Shown: one piece after another, positions 1-55,983 of the stretch
Numbering within the stretch: the first letter of the stretch is position 1
How the letters are laid out: each line of letters begins with the position of its first letter
Assembly (NCBI GenBank): GCA_034401795.1
Contig: CM067360.1
Coordinates: 117,370,572 to 117,434,571 of the forward strand
DNA: 64,000 bases
Direction: 5' to 3'
Source: Chaetoderma sp. LZ-2023a
Taxonomy: Eukaryota; Mollusca; Caudofoveata; Chaetodermatida; Chaetodermatidae
The notes under the pieces: generated by a model
What the model was told of the DNA's origin: nothing
What the model saw: the letters and a program-made list of their open reading frames with translations, nothing else
The model's database searches: none
Position numbers and translations under genes: made by a program

Positions 1-547
1 ATAGTGTAATCAGGGGCGCCCATGCCACCTCCACTACACCCCACCCCACCCCACCACCATGATGCTCCCCAACTCACGATCGAAGCTATGCGTTATAGTA
101 TGCCTTCCAGATACGGAGGCAGTTACCTCAAACATGCTTATTTTACTAAAAATATTTACGCTTGCTAAGCAATCTGCAATCAGAGGGCAATTATAGTAGA
201 CTCTCACGAACTCATGTACTCACATGCTCACGCACGTACGCACGTACGTACGCGCGCACGCACGCAACCAATCGCGCTGTGGTAAAGTCGTAAAACAGCC
301 GATAAATAAAATTGCCACCATTAACAATAGATATTTTAAAGAAAATCAGAATAATTAAAGATTTGTGCATAATATCTCTTCATCCAGAAATCAAACTAAA
401 TTCAAATATTATAAATGAAATGATTATTTTTATTTATGGATTGCCAATTTCACTAAAACAAAAATGGATACGCACGCAGAGTAGAGATCGGTATGAATTT
501 TCACCCGACTCTCGTAAGATTAATTTAATAATAGTACAGCGTCAAGG

Positions 548-755
548 GCTTTAAATTGGATGATTCCTGTTTATCCATCAATCATATGACGTCATAATCA
601 ACCACATGACGTGTAGGATGACGTAATAATCAATTACGCCATGAACGACTCGATTTAGTCCGTCTTAAACGCTTAATAGGTCGTCAAGTTGTACGAATTG
701 TATGTCTGTTAAAAATTAAGAAACTAATTTCACTGGACGGTGTTGATGCCATAAA
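548..755 (+). repeat. TGACGTCA hairpin MITE, 5' half only
   Basis: It matches the first half of the family (consensus termini AATGGACCTTTCCAG and CTGGAAAGGTCCATT) up to the start of the central hairpin. Confidence 0.75.
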
Positions 756-2432
756 CACAACCTTCGTTTCCTCTCTTGTGCCCCAACCTGCTTCATAGCA
801 AATCTAGGACTGTACTCCCGGTAAGAGAGTAGAAAGTCGAGTTCATTAGATCTATAAAGGCCGGAAACGAATCTAGGTTAGTACTCTCTGCGAGCGCAGT
901 GGCAGAATATTGTACACTTCAAGTTATGCACAATGTGCCAAGCTCGAGTACTACATGGTGTGCCACTCTGGCATACATCCGTGAAGAGATGCATGATAGA
1001 TGCCAGAGCAAACTTTGTGTGGTAACTGATAGAGAAGTTTGTCAGCGTGTTTTAATCATCGTGTCCTTTATACCTGAAATACAATTTCGGATCCGGTTCT
1101 GGTGGATTGGTGTCTTCCAATGAACGCTACACAGTGGTTTGGTGATCGAGTCGTTTTTCGTTCTCTGCAAATGCCTGAATGGTCAGCAGAAGACAAAAGA
1201 GTTAGGGTGGTGAATGATGACGCATGTCATGTCTTGGATGCACATAGCTTTCAATGTGCTTCCGACTTTGACTCACTGGATCTGTGTCCATAACAGACTT
1301 ACACATATGCGGTGGCTTGCACAATCACACATTCTATCTGAGTGTACATCATACTAAGAAGTGACAGGGAGTGCGATCCAGCTCGCATCACCTTAGGGAG
1401 CACTCCCCTCGTGGCCTTTATATCCCACAGAAACACACCACAGTGTTACATCCAATAAGTGTAGGGGCTAGCGGGATTTCGTTAACTATACACGCATAGT
1501 TCTCTATTGTTTTGTAATGGACTGGGCTGTCCTCGATTTGTGATTCATAGTAACATGAATTTTTTACATTTTCTGTGTGTTAATAATACCTACGAAGTCC
1601 AAAGTAAACATCCGTGTCGCCCGAACAACCGTTATCTCACATTGCTCATCGGTTAGGGCACAGATCCCGTAGACCCTACCTCCTGAGCAACCATATTGTC
1701 TGTTTCTTCTGTTGTTGTTACTACTACACCGCTATTGCCGATCTCGACTGGGGCTACTTCCTCTCCAATCAGAACCAATTTATGCACATGGCTATCTGAC
1801 GCACATATGGAATGCCATACCTCGGTTAGAAGATTGACAGCAGGGCCTATTAGCTGCTTCTTATTCTCAGACACTCAATATTATTTTTGTGGTGGATTGT
1901 AACTGGTCTCGTGACGCTCTGTGTACTATATTCCTAGCATAGAGTGGATACTAGGCCCACATGTTCAATCTCTCGGTAATGGTGTATTTCATATCTGTTG
2001 CATAGTCACTAACTATATCATCGATAGGACAACCCAAAGCCATGTATTATTGAAAGGACACTGCTACTATTAGACATACTCGCGGATACAAACCAATCCT
2101 GAAACTGTCCTTTTATCGCCAATTTCAAAGTGGTTGCTCTCATCCCCCCACCCCCTATCCCCCCCCCCCCCTGTACACTCAAGCATTGCCATTGGCACTG
2201 GAGATAATTCATGTGAAAGGGCATCCTTGGTATTAACTTCGACAGCACTAGCCAGAAGCCCTACAATTATGGAGTAAATGCTGTTTGGGTAATACACTTT
2301 AGCGTCTCCGATATTGACATGGTTGCTACTACCATCGTAAGCACTTGAATGGTCTCATGTAAGCCATCTAGGAAATTCTGCTCTAACTCATTCATCTGAT
2401 CCAGCCCTATTCGGAAGGGATGGGGGGGATTT
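751..2432. other. No gene recognised
   Basis: Short open frames near 899-1293 and 1614-1902 have no recognisable domain and no splice context. A C-run with G-run neighbours lies at 2140-2170. Nothing else can be supported. Confidence 0.4.
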
Positions 2433-2770
2433 ACCTTTCCAGAGTATCCATTGATGATCTGACGTCAAATGACTTCATAATTAACTAAGCGACGTGTATG
2501 CTGACATCATAATCATGACGTCATAAAGGACTCCATATCGCCCGTCTTTATATGTGTTTATGTGTATTTGTATGGCCTTTTATTTAATACAGCCATAGGC
2601 AGCAACAGCACCCAGTAAAATTAATTTCAAAATATTCAACGGCTTACATGTATAGTTTTCTGGAAATTGATAGGCAGGGAATTCGGGGATCGATCGATCA
2701 CAACACGAGCGAGGTGTGTGGAGCTTAGCTAGAGGTGGGCGGGGATTTGCAAAAACTGGAACTGTCCATT
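2433..2770 (+). repeat. TGACGTCA hairpin MITE
   Basis: Near full length from ACCTTTCCAG to GTCCATT; one arm of the central hairpin is shortened. Confidence 0.85.
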
Positions 2771-2924
2771 GTAACTGGAACCGGCTAGAACTTAAATACC
2801 GTTTTCATGTAATTATGTAATGGCATGCAAATGAAGAATTCTCTGTTACATTAACTGAAATGTAACCAGTTACACTGTAAAGGTAACCGGAATTCCAGTA
2901 TTTGTACAGCATTCTCGACATTAA

Positions 2925-3258
2925 TGCTCCTTTCCATTTTTACCTATGCCTCGCCCATCTCTAGCTAAGCTCCACCCACACCTCACTCGTGATGGGATCG
3001 GTCGATCTCTGAACACCCTGACCATCAATTTCCAAAAAACTACGCATGTAAGCTGTTGAATATTCAACAGCGTGTTTATTAAATAGCAAAGATTTACAAA
3101 TACATACAATTCATATACCGTGTCGGACTTTTTGAGATTTGGTGACGGTCTATATGGAACCCTTTGTGAATTAATGGTTGTGACGTCATCATACACGCTC
3201 TGACTGATTATGACGTCATACGAAGTCAGACGATGGATGGATACTCTGGAAAGGTGAA
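2925..3258 (-). repeat. TGACGTCA hairpin MITE, inverted
   Basis: The reverse-complement copy, ending CTCTGGAAAGGTGAAT. It faces the preceding copy, making a large inverted pair at 2433-3258. Confidence 0.85.
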
Positions 3259-3838
3259 TTATATGATAGAGGTTCCTTGCTTTCTGTCAAGATGTTAAGC
3301 ATAAGGTATGCTTGTCTGAGACAACAGATTCTTCACCAGTCATATTTCATCATATACTATTAAATATAAAGGAATATTCAAGAAAGTGAGTTGTTTTACA
3401 ATATATTTTTGAAGGCAAAATTGCACGCATTACTTTTCAGATGACATTTCCGACAAAGTGTTCTCCCAATCCTGACAATCTCGACCAAAGACTATTTCGC
3501 CTATGAAAATACGTGTTCCATGTAACCACATCATTTAATTTATTTTTGGGTCTGATAATGATTGTACCATCAACGCAACAAATTGCATAATTTGGCAGTG
3601 CTTGTGAGACAACACATCTCATAATCTTCATGGCTTATATATAACATGAACATTTTCCGAAATAATGTTATGAGGCGAAACATGCACTTTCATGAGATCT
3701 GTGATTTATTTTCCTAGCACTTCTGTTTTACTTATGCTCTCTTTCCACTCCCAGGGTCAAGAATCATTTCGACAACGCTAAGGAATGGCTATCACTTGAC
3801 CAGTTCATGGCGTGTCGTAAAATTATAATCTAAGATAA

Positions 3839-4250
3839 TTCACCTTTCCAGAGTATCCATTTATCATCAGATCTCGTATGACGTCATAATCAGCTCAGCT
3901 CGTGTACGATGACGTCATACTCATTACGTCACAAAGGGTTCCATATAAACCGTCACCAAATCTCAAATTGTCCGACACGTTGTATGAATTGTATGTGTTT
4001 GTAATTCTTTGCTATTTAATAATCATGCTGTTGAATATTTTGAAACTAATTTGACTGGGCGCTGTTGCTGCCTTAGGCAGCAATAACAACCAGGCAAATT
4101 AGTTTCAAAATATTCAACAGCTTACCTGTGTAGTTTTTTGGAAATTGATAGTCAGGGTGTTCAGAGATCGATCAATCCCAACACGAGCGAAGTGTGGGTG
4201 TAGTATATCTGTAGATGGGCGGGGCATAGCTAAAACCGGAAAGGCCCATT
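3839..4250 (+). repeat. TGACGTCA hairpin MITE
   Basis: Full length, with both terminal repeats (CACCTTTCCAG and GGAAAGGCCCATT) and the central hairpin built on TGCTGCCTTAGGCAGCA. Confidence 0.88.
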
Positions 4251-4925
4251 ATTCAGGTATTGGCGTCTGTGGGTATGTAGTGAAGACTACGGTTCATACC
4301 TTGCGGGTACATATAGACCTATGAGCACATATATACACATGCACGTTCTCACAGACAAAAATGTGATAAAAATCAATTCTTTCATATCTACCTGAAAAAG
4401 CTCCATTTTTACCGACAGAAATGTAGCAGATGGCATCCATATGACACCTAGCGTTAGACTCCTGGGACCACGTCTTCAACATTTTCTGGATTCATCCATG
4501 ATATTAATACATTTTTGAAAGAAAAATGAAATACTTTTTGCCACTCAGTTACAGAAGTGGATCGCAGGATTTTCAAAGTTTCTCGTGTGAGGATCTGCGG
4601 ACACACTGCTGGTGAGAGTAGACAGCACATCTCTGATTATCCTCGTTTACGAACCCCCACCTACCCCACCACCATACAACTGATGATCATGGATCCGCAG
4701 CTGATATATATCTAGTATTATCCCAGAAACGGGGACCCATGCTCCCAATATATTCAGGGAGATAACTCTTTCCATTAATCGTTGAAAACATAATTATAAA
4801 GAGGTGTACTTAGTTGTGATCCATTTTCTGCGACATGGTGGAGATGATGCCATCTTTACATGGTCTCCCCCGCCCGTACCTTCTGGGAAGCTAACGTTAT
4901 CAACGTTTGCGAACGGACAACGTAC

Positions 4926-5056
4926 ACGCTCATGCACACACACGCACACCCACACGCGTGCACACACGCACATACATGCACACGCACACACACACACGCA
5001 CGCACGCACGCACGCACGTAGGCACGCACACACGCACGCACGCACGCACGCACGTA

Positions 5057-5088
<32 letters not shown>

Positions 5089-5150
5089 CACACGCATACA
5101 CACGCGCGCACACACGCACACATAAGCATGCATACATGCACACATGCACA
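4926..5150. repeat. Microsatellite CACA/CACG/CGTA tract
   Basis: Alternating purine-pyrimidine dinucleotides and tetranucleotides over 220 bp. The long open frames here in several registers are repeat artefacts. Such alternation can adopt left-handed DNA. Confidence 0.95.
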
Positions 5151-5359
5151 TGCGTGTACTGTGCGTGAGTGTACAATGAAAGATATTCAGGCGTTAGTAA
5201 ATAAGTATTGATACATTTCTACAACCTATGATGACTGCCATGATTTACTTCTCAACCAATCAGAAAAAGCTCAGCGTGCCTGACTCGGTATATACGCTCA
5301 GTCATAGAGGTGCCGTCTCTTGCTTGCCAATGTGGTATAAAAGCAGCACCAATACAGGT

Positions 5360-5450
5360 ACGCTGTTGAATATTCTGAAACTAATTTGACTGGAAGTTGT
5401 TGCTGCCATAGGCAGCAACAACTTCCAGTTGAATTAGGTTAAAAATATTG
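5360..5450. repeat. Central hairpin of the TGACGTCA MITE, isolated
   Basis: Only the stem-loop (TGCTGCCATAGGCAGCA core with AATTTGACTGG arms) remains; both ends of the element are missing. Confidence 0.75.
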
Positions 5451-6090
5451 AATCAGATGATTTTTTCATAATAAAGAATCCAATGCATTGGCACTTATAT
5501 GACATCATACACTATCCCTGGCGGAAACGAAATGGTGGCGATAACTGGTATGACAAACAGGTAATTGTGATACAGATAAGGGAATTTGACAGAATATGAA
5601 TGATATGGAATCTATCAACAATACTATATCAGAGCTATACAATATTTGCGATCAGATTAGCATTCCTTTAAGTAGAAAATGAGCTCTTAGATCGAGACAA
5701 GCTTTGCCAATGTGTACGACATTTGGGGACCATCTAGACTGGATAATTAATGGCATCAAAATTGGGCATGCAGTTAGGCCTACTCCTACGCGCTGCACAT
5801 ACGTACGCTGATGGCGGACGCATCGTTGATATCAGATAATGACCTAGAGAGTCTACTAGATATCGATGCATCTCATTTCTACGAAACTCCAGCTAACAAA
5901 AAGAGTTATCATCACAAATAGAAAGGAGATGCAATCCATATGCAATATAGAGCTATAAGATGAAGGGTATAGAAGTCTCCGGCGTGGCAGTCCATCTTGG
6001 TATCGCGCATATGAATAATTAAGCGACCCATCAAAGCGTATCAAACGATAACTGCGAATTTTTCAATACAAGACGCGCGCTGTACCGAAA

Positions 6091-6497
6091 GGACCTTTTC
6101 AGTTTATCCGCCAATCAGATGAGGTCATAATCAATTACGTAACATGTAGGATGACGTCATAACCAATGTCGTCATTATTGACATAGATAAATTCGTCACG
6201 AACGCTTGATTAATGACGCACTAAGTACACAGCATTATTGTACGAATTGTATGTCTTTACTATTTAATAATCATTCGGTTGTATAATTTGAAACTAATTT
6301 GACTGGGCACTGTTGCTGCCATAGGCAGCAACAGCGCCCAGTCCAATTATTTTCAAAATATTCAAACACTTACCTGTATAGTTTTCTGGAAATTGATTGT
6401 CAGGCAGTTCGGGTATCGATCGATCCCAACACGGTGAAGTGTGAATGGAGCTTAGCTAGAGGTGGGCGGGGCATAGCTAAAACTGGACTTCTGCATT
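6091..6497 (+). repeat. TGACGTCA hairpin MITE
   Basis: Near full length; the 3' terminus is degenerate (CTTCTGCATT). Confidence 0.85.
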
Positions 6498-6549
6498 ACA
6501 CGGGCACAGTGCAGTCCATAAATAAGCCATGTTAGTTAGTATAATTCTG

Positions 6550-6700
6550 AACACTAGGTAAGAATCGTTCTGTTAAATATGTTGAACATAATTAGAGTGC
6601 AAGCAATTTCTGCCGAGATATGTTCAAACTATTCAACGATAGGCATACGTCTTATTTCGTTTTGGGAACATGTTAAGTTATTTCTGAACGTAATGTAACT
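6550..6700. repeat. Variant hairpin repeat (TCTTCCAATC family)
   Basis: It shares the GTTCTGTTRAATAT...AACATAATT arms with 22060-22215 and parts of 10600-11230; a diverged relative of the main MITE hairpin. Confidence 0.5.
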
Positions 6701-7160
6701 GCGAACATGTTTATTGTAAATGTCTGTCATTTTGTATTTTTTCTGCCATTATGTATATTTTCCCCATAATGTGATCAGTTGGAGAATTTACTAACCTAAA
6801 TAGGACAGTTTATAGGACACACATCAGGGTATAAAACTACTGAAGTGCATTTTGCCTCAATTTATGATAGGCCAAACCTTAAAATGACTGAAAACAGACA
6901 AGAAAACAATAAATGTTTATCTTTGGGGTTTTTTTTGCTAAACCATCTATGCTTATTAGTAATCATAGAGCGAGTTTTACTTTTTTCACAATCATAATAT
7001 AACAACATCTTTATTATTTGTTTTTCTAACTCAACAAAGAGTATATTAACCCGCACCTGGTTGTAAGCCCCTTCTGCTTTCAAGTGTTCATCATTTCACA
7101 ATCAACTATGAGCATGTTAAAGCCCGTGCTGTACACGAAAGCCACGTCGTTTTGAAATGC

Positions 7161-7576
7161 AGGATTTCAGTTCATTCTTCAATCATATGACGTCACTATC
7201 TACTAACTGACGTGTATGATGACGTCATAATCAATTACGTAATGAATAACGTAGCTAAGTTCGTCAAGAACGCTCGCTTAATTAATTATGGACTAAGCGC
7301 TGTTGTACGAATTGTGTCTTTACTATTTCAAAAATATGCTGTTGAATATTTTCAAACTAATTTGACTGGACGCTGTTGTGACTGTGCAATGTTGCTTTAT
7401 AGGCAGCAACAACACCCAGTCGAATTAGTTTCAAACTATTCAATAGCGTACCTGTATAGTTGTCTGCAAATTGAATGTCTGGGAGTCCAGGGATCGATAG
7501 ATCCTAACACGTGAGCAGTGTGGGCGGAACTTAACCAAAGATGGACGGGACATAACTAAAACTGGATGCATCCATT
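7161..7576 (+). repeat. TGACGTCA hairpin MITE
   Basis: Full-length copy with a small insertion in the left arm of the central hairpin. Confidence 0.85.
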
Positions 7577-7768
7577 GGATCATCAGACAACTCGGTGCCT
7601 GAAACCACAACATTTGGGGTGGGAGTGTGGGTGAGGTGGGGGCGTGTGAGTTTGCATCAGGCTTTTCAAGATTTACGTTTTTTACTTCATATTCCCAGGT
7701 CATACCGGGACATATGGGACACAAATATACATGATACATATTAAAGATTGCAAGTGTGAACTAACATC

Positions 7769-7837
<69 letters not shown>

Positions 7838-7838
7838 G
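7769..7838. repeat. (ATT)n microsatellite
   Basis: About 23 uninterrupted units. Confidence 0.97.
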
Positions 7839-8514
7839 TTAACAATAGGCACTTCTATTTTTAGATAACATGCTGTTATACAGACTGTATTTTGCTTGAA
7901 ATTCCCTGAATCTATATTTCAAAGAAATTAAACAGGGACCCGTTGAACACTCTGAAGCTAACCCGACTGGGAGCTGTAACAGTTGCCACATATGGCAGCA
8001 ACTTACGGTCCACATGTGCAGACCGGCCCCAAAACTCTCAACATAACATTTATTAACTTGTAAATTGATCAAAGACACGCAATTCACGCGCTCGTGACGG
8101 ACTTTTATTTTTCCAATGAAATGAAATAAAGTGAAATTTTGATTAAACTAACACAATGAGGCGTCCTTGCCTTGGAAACATGTTTCTGCAGAGCATAAAA
8201 TACGATTGACTAGACAAAAAGTCAATATATACAAACACGTGCAAACATAGACTTGCATCCACAATGGCGTGACTATACAAATATAATCTATGTCAGTATA
8301 GGAAATGAGTCAACTTAGGACTACCTGTAGAATTGACACATTAAAATCGATTTAAAATTTATGTTAACAGATTTACTAATAATGTGTTCAATTAAATGTT
8401 AGACATTTTTATGATAGAGTGGGCAATCGAGATGATTTTAACCATTTTGAAAACGGGGTTGCTGCAAGATGTTTCCGATACTGACAACTGCAGATTACAG
8501 CAAACGGAACCTAA

Positions 8515-8670
8515 CCCCTTAACACTCATATCAGCCAAAATTACTTCTGTAGTTCTCGTGAGAAATGTCAATTTTCAGACCAAGAGCAGACTATTTTTTT
8601 GAAAATTTACCACTGGAATAACTGGCTCGATAATTTTCTTGAGCAATTTCGTTGGTTAAAGGGTTAAGTG
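8515..8670. repeat. TTAA-flanked MITE, partial
   Basis: It contains CCACTGGAATAACTGGCTCG, the central stem of the second MITE family, and ends in AAAGGGTTAAG. Confidence 0.7.
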
Positions 8671-9345
8671 GAACTCTTAACAGTTACGTGCTAAAAGAGT
8701 TGATAGTCAAACAATATTTTCATTCATTTATGAAAAGAGCACATAGCCTGGGTATTTTATTGAGAAACTTATTTTTTAAAAGCTAATAATTGCTCAGCAC
8801 TACAAATAGCCCGCCAATATGAGTGTACAGTCAACATCCCAATGAAGCCAAAAGATGGTGACCCTTTAGGCCAGGTAGTCGTAAAACCACGCGTCTTAAA
8901 GAAACACACTCATTTGCCTATAAAAAGCATACCATAAAATACACCATTTGCATTGCCAAACCCGCTTTCGATAATGAGTAATAGTTTTCGCGTCACAAGG
9001 TGGCCGTGTTAGACAGACTTTACTGTGTATCCGAAGGCAATAGAGCACAATCACACGTTTTATTCTTATTTGATTGTATTGACATCGCTCTCACCTGGGC
9101 TGCATTACCTACGTTTTAGAGAGGCTATAACTACCCTCAGGTATATTAATTATTCCTTTACACACCGCGATCAGTCAATCGTAACTAATTTACAGTTTTG
9201 CATCAGTTATCAAAACAATATAGACGGAGTTACCCGTTTGATTTGAAGCGTTATTAACGCGTTGGTAATTGCATGAATTATGCGCTCGATTTCAGTAGTG
9301 AGTGAATCGTAGGACTACGTGTTTACATACGGGTAGGCGAGAACT

Positions 9346-53035
<43,690 letters not shown>

Positions 53036-53046
53036 TCTTCAACGAG

Positions 53047-53403
53047 AATGGCCCTTTCCAGTTTTAGCCATGCCCCTCCCATCTCTAGCTAAGCTCCACC
53101 CACACCTCGGTCGTGTTCAGACCGATCGATCACTGAACTCCATGACTATGAATGTCCAGAAAGCTACACGGGTAAGCTGGTAAATATTTTGAAACTAATT
53201 TGACTCTTTATTAAATTGTAAATACATAAACTACAATTCGTACAACGTGCTGGACTTATTAAGCGTTAACACGGACTAAATCGAGCCATTTATGCCATAA
53301 TTAATTATGATTAATTAGCAATGACGTCATCCTAAATATCACTTAGTTAATTATGACGTCATATGACGTCAGATGATGGATGGGCAAACGGGAAAGGGCC
53401 ATT
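53047..53403 (-). repeat. TGACGTCA hairpin MITE just after the MINPP-like stop codon
   Basis: AATGGCCCTTTCC and GGAAAGGGCCATT are exact 13-bp inverted ends. It begins 11 bases after the stop at 53035, so it probably lies in the 3' untranslated region. Confidence 0.9.
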
Positions 53404-54915
53404 GTATTTCCCCACAATATTTGGTTTATAAGTATGTATTCTATAGCGCAGGCAGCACGAGTATTATTATCGAGCGTATGAGTATATGCCTTCGCTTCCC
53501 AGTTTGTGTTACGCTTAACGCTTTCTTGACGCTTTCCTGACGATAGGGCAAAATCGTCCACTGTAATTGTCCTGAGGAATGCAAATCTTCAACCCAAGCG
53601 AGGATTATTTTTGAAAATTTACCACTGGAATGAATGGTTCTGTACACGAGCCAGTGATTCCAGTACGATCCGGATCCGGATCCTAATTCTTTATTCCGGT
53701 CCCAGCAATCGTATGACAACCCCTTTTAACTGTAACACCTTTCTTCGTGTGCTAAAACTTGAACCAACTTGGATCTGTATTTTTACACACAGCTCCGACT
53801 TCTTGCCTAATTACCGTTTTAATTTCTAAATTAAATTTCACGGACTGCCCCCTCCATCCCCATCCCACCTTCCAGAGAAATAATGTAATTCCCACTCCCA
53901 ACGCTCATTTACACAAGCATACAAGACTTATACACGCTAAAAACAGCTCATTGGGCAACACCATGCAATGCATACACCCCTAGCAACATCTTAAGTTTTG
54001 ATTATTTCAGATTTTACATTCATTATGCAACCCTTTGAGGGCTAAGCAACCCTTCAGTAAATATGCAGTATTAAAATTTATCACAGTATTTTCTTCACAG
54101 ATGTTTTCCCACAATAAATTACTATATGTACATACACCATACGTCGCTTCCATAACGATATATATATGTGTAACTGGTAGCTGGTTTAAGGTCTAGGTCA
54201 GTTAGTCTGTCTAACAGTCTGTCACCTGGTCAGTCGGACAATTGGTCAGTTGGTCTGTCGGTCAATCGGTCAGTCAGTCCGTCAGTCAGTCTGTCTGTAG
54301 CTCGGTTGTTGTTATGAATAGCTACATAATATTGTAACCCAATCCCGACACACTATCGAAACCCCTCTTGTAGAAGGTTGGTTACTTCAATTCTTTCATA
54401 CAGAGAATTTCTCCTCTAATCATGATCGTTTGTGTCACGAATTTCAAGCCGAAAGATAGTAATTGGACAGACTCGCAAATCATGTATCGCTCTACACAGC
54501 ACGTTATACAACTTGCTTTTCTAAATGGACATCTAGAACAACTGAGCCATTATATTATGCAACCAACTGAGGATTGCGATCTGTCACTTCAGTATGTGAT
54601 GTCATTGACTATGGCGTCATTGATTATGGCGCAATCACACATGCCACATGGTTGGTTATGATGTCATATGATTGATTGGTGGATAAACTAGAGGCCCATT
54701 GCTCATTCTAAGGCAGGTGACCATTTAAGATGGGTGACGTGGTACAGCGTATTCCCTCTGGAGACAAAATATTGTGGCTCTTCAAGACATGACTAGTGAG
54801 CTGGTCTTTAAACAACCTGTTTTAATGAATCATTATCTTTTGGCCAAAATTAGAGGTATTCTTTCGAGCAAAGCTGAATACGTACTGGCTGATTAGAGAT
54901 CACACTTGTACATGC
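53404..54915. other. Region between the two MINPP-like genes
   Basis: It holds a TTAA-type MITE fragment (53585-53680), a GTCAGTCGGTCTGT-type tract (54195-54300) and a MITE-related fragment (54570-54700). An AATAAA hexamer near 54111 could end the + strand gene. No further gene was seen. Confidence 0.45.
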
Positions 54916-55316
54916 AATGGCTGTTTCCAGTTTATCTATCCATCATATGACGTCATAATCAACTACGTGACGTGTAGGATGACAGCATAATCAATGACGT
55001 CATGAATGACGTAGTGAAGCTAATCACGAACGCATTATTGAGGATGGACTAAGCGTTGTTGTACGAATGGTATGACCATATTATTTAATAAACATATTGC
55101 TGAATATTTTGAAACTAATTTGACTGGGAGCTGTTGCCATGGGCAGCAACAGCACCAGTTAAATTAGTTTCAAATTAATCAACAGCTTACCTGTATAGTT
55201 TTCTGGAAATTTATAGTCAGGGAGTTCAGGGATCGATCGATTCACAACAGGGGCGAAGTGTGGGTGAAGGTTAGGTAGAGATGGGCGGGGCACAGCTAAA
55301 CCTGGATTCATCCATT
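54916..55316 (+). repeat. TGACGTCA hairpin MITE
   Basis: A full-length copy, AATGGCTGTTTCCAG to ATTCATCCATT. Confidence 0.86.
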
Positions 55317-55451
55317 GTTTTGCCCAACCTGTTCATTTATCTAAGGTAGATCGTGTATATGTGAATCGTGTTTGTGCGTGCGAGATGTCCATCACAATAA
55401 TAGCAACAATGAGTATCATTGAAGAATATCCCACTAGCAACCGTCACGACA

Positions 55452-55454
<3 letters not shown>

Positions 55455-55488
<34 letters not shown>

Positions 55489-55575
55489 CGGACCGACGGG
55501 CGGGCCGACGGGCGGGCGGGCGGGCGGGCGGGCGGGCGGGCGGGCGGACGGGTGAGCGGACGGACGGACGGACAA
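55455..55575. repeat. (CAGG)n/(CGGG)n/(CGGA)n tetranucleotide tract
   Basis: Three consecutive tetranucleotide motifs, strongly G-rich on the + strand; downstream of the - strand gene's stop. Confidence 0.95.
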
Positions 55576-55610
55576 AAAATGTCATCCATCTAAGACAAAA
55601 AGAGTTGCCG

Positions 55611-55983
55611 TTATCTGGCGCTGACAGCGCAAATCTTCTCAAAATCACAACTGTCTGCAAATGGTTCTAAGTTGACCAGCGCTATATTTAGTGGACATAG
55701 ACCGATATTTGGACATCTTGGTAATTGGACAGGAACTTCGTTGACCAAGGTGTTCAGATACGGACGGCCACCATCACAGTCATAAAGTACAAACGCGATA
55801 TTAGAAGCGAAAGGACCATTCACGCTGGCGTGCCATTTGCGATGGAACATGACATCCATATTGTCGCTCCTTAAGGGCTTGGAATCGTTAAATAATCCCA
55901 GACGGGCGAATAACGGTTGGACCGTGTCAGAATGTCCGAATCTGAGGGCAGTCAATCGATCAACTCGTCCTTCCCGTGCTGAC
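55611..55983 (-). CDS. Second MINPP-like gene, terminal exon with GHSD motif
   Basis: The acceptor is GTATTGTAG; phase 2 in, 123 residues, stop TAA at 55611-55613. It encodes A-L-R-F-G-H-S-D-T-V-Q-P-L-F, the proton-donor block, then R-K-W-H and N-I-A-F-V-L-Y-D-C, and ends shortly after a final Cys. No membrane tail is present. A GGCA/GGGC tetranucleotide tract begins 36 bases downstream of the stop. Confidence 0.92.

Noticed and set aside
899-1293. Two overlapping small frames near the window start
   Set aside because: No recognisable motif, splice context or similarity to anything else here; not supported as a gene.
4794-5211. Cys/Val/Ala- and His/Thr-rich frames
   Set aside because: Artefacts of the CACA/CACG microsatellite.
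55337-55660. Arg/Pro/Ala-rich frames
   Set aside because: Generated by the CGGG/CAGG tetranucleotide tract.
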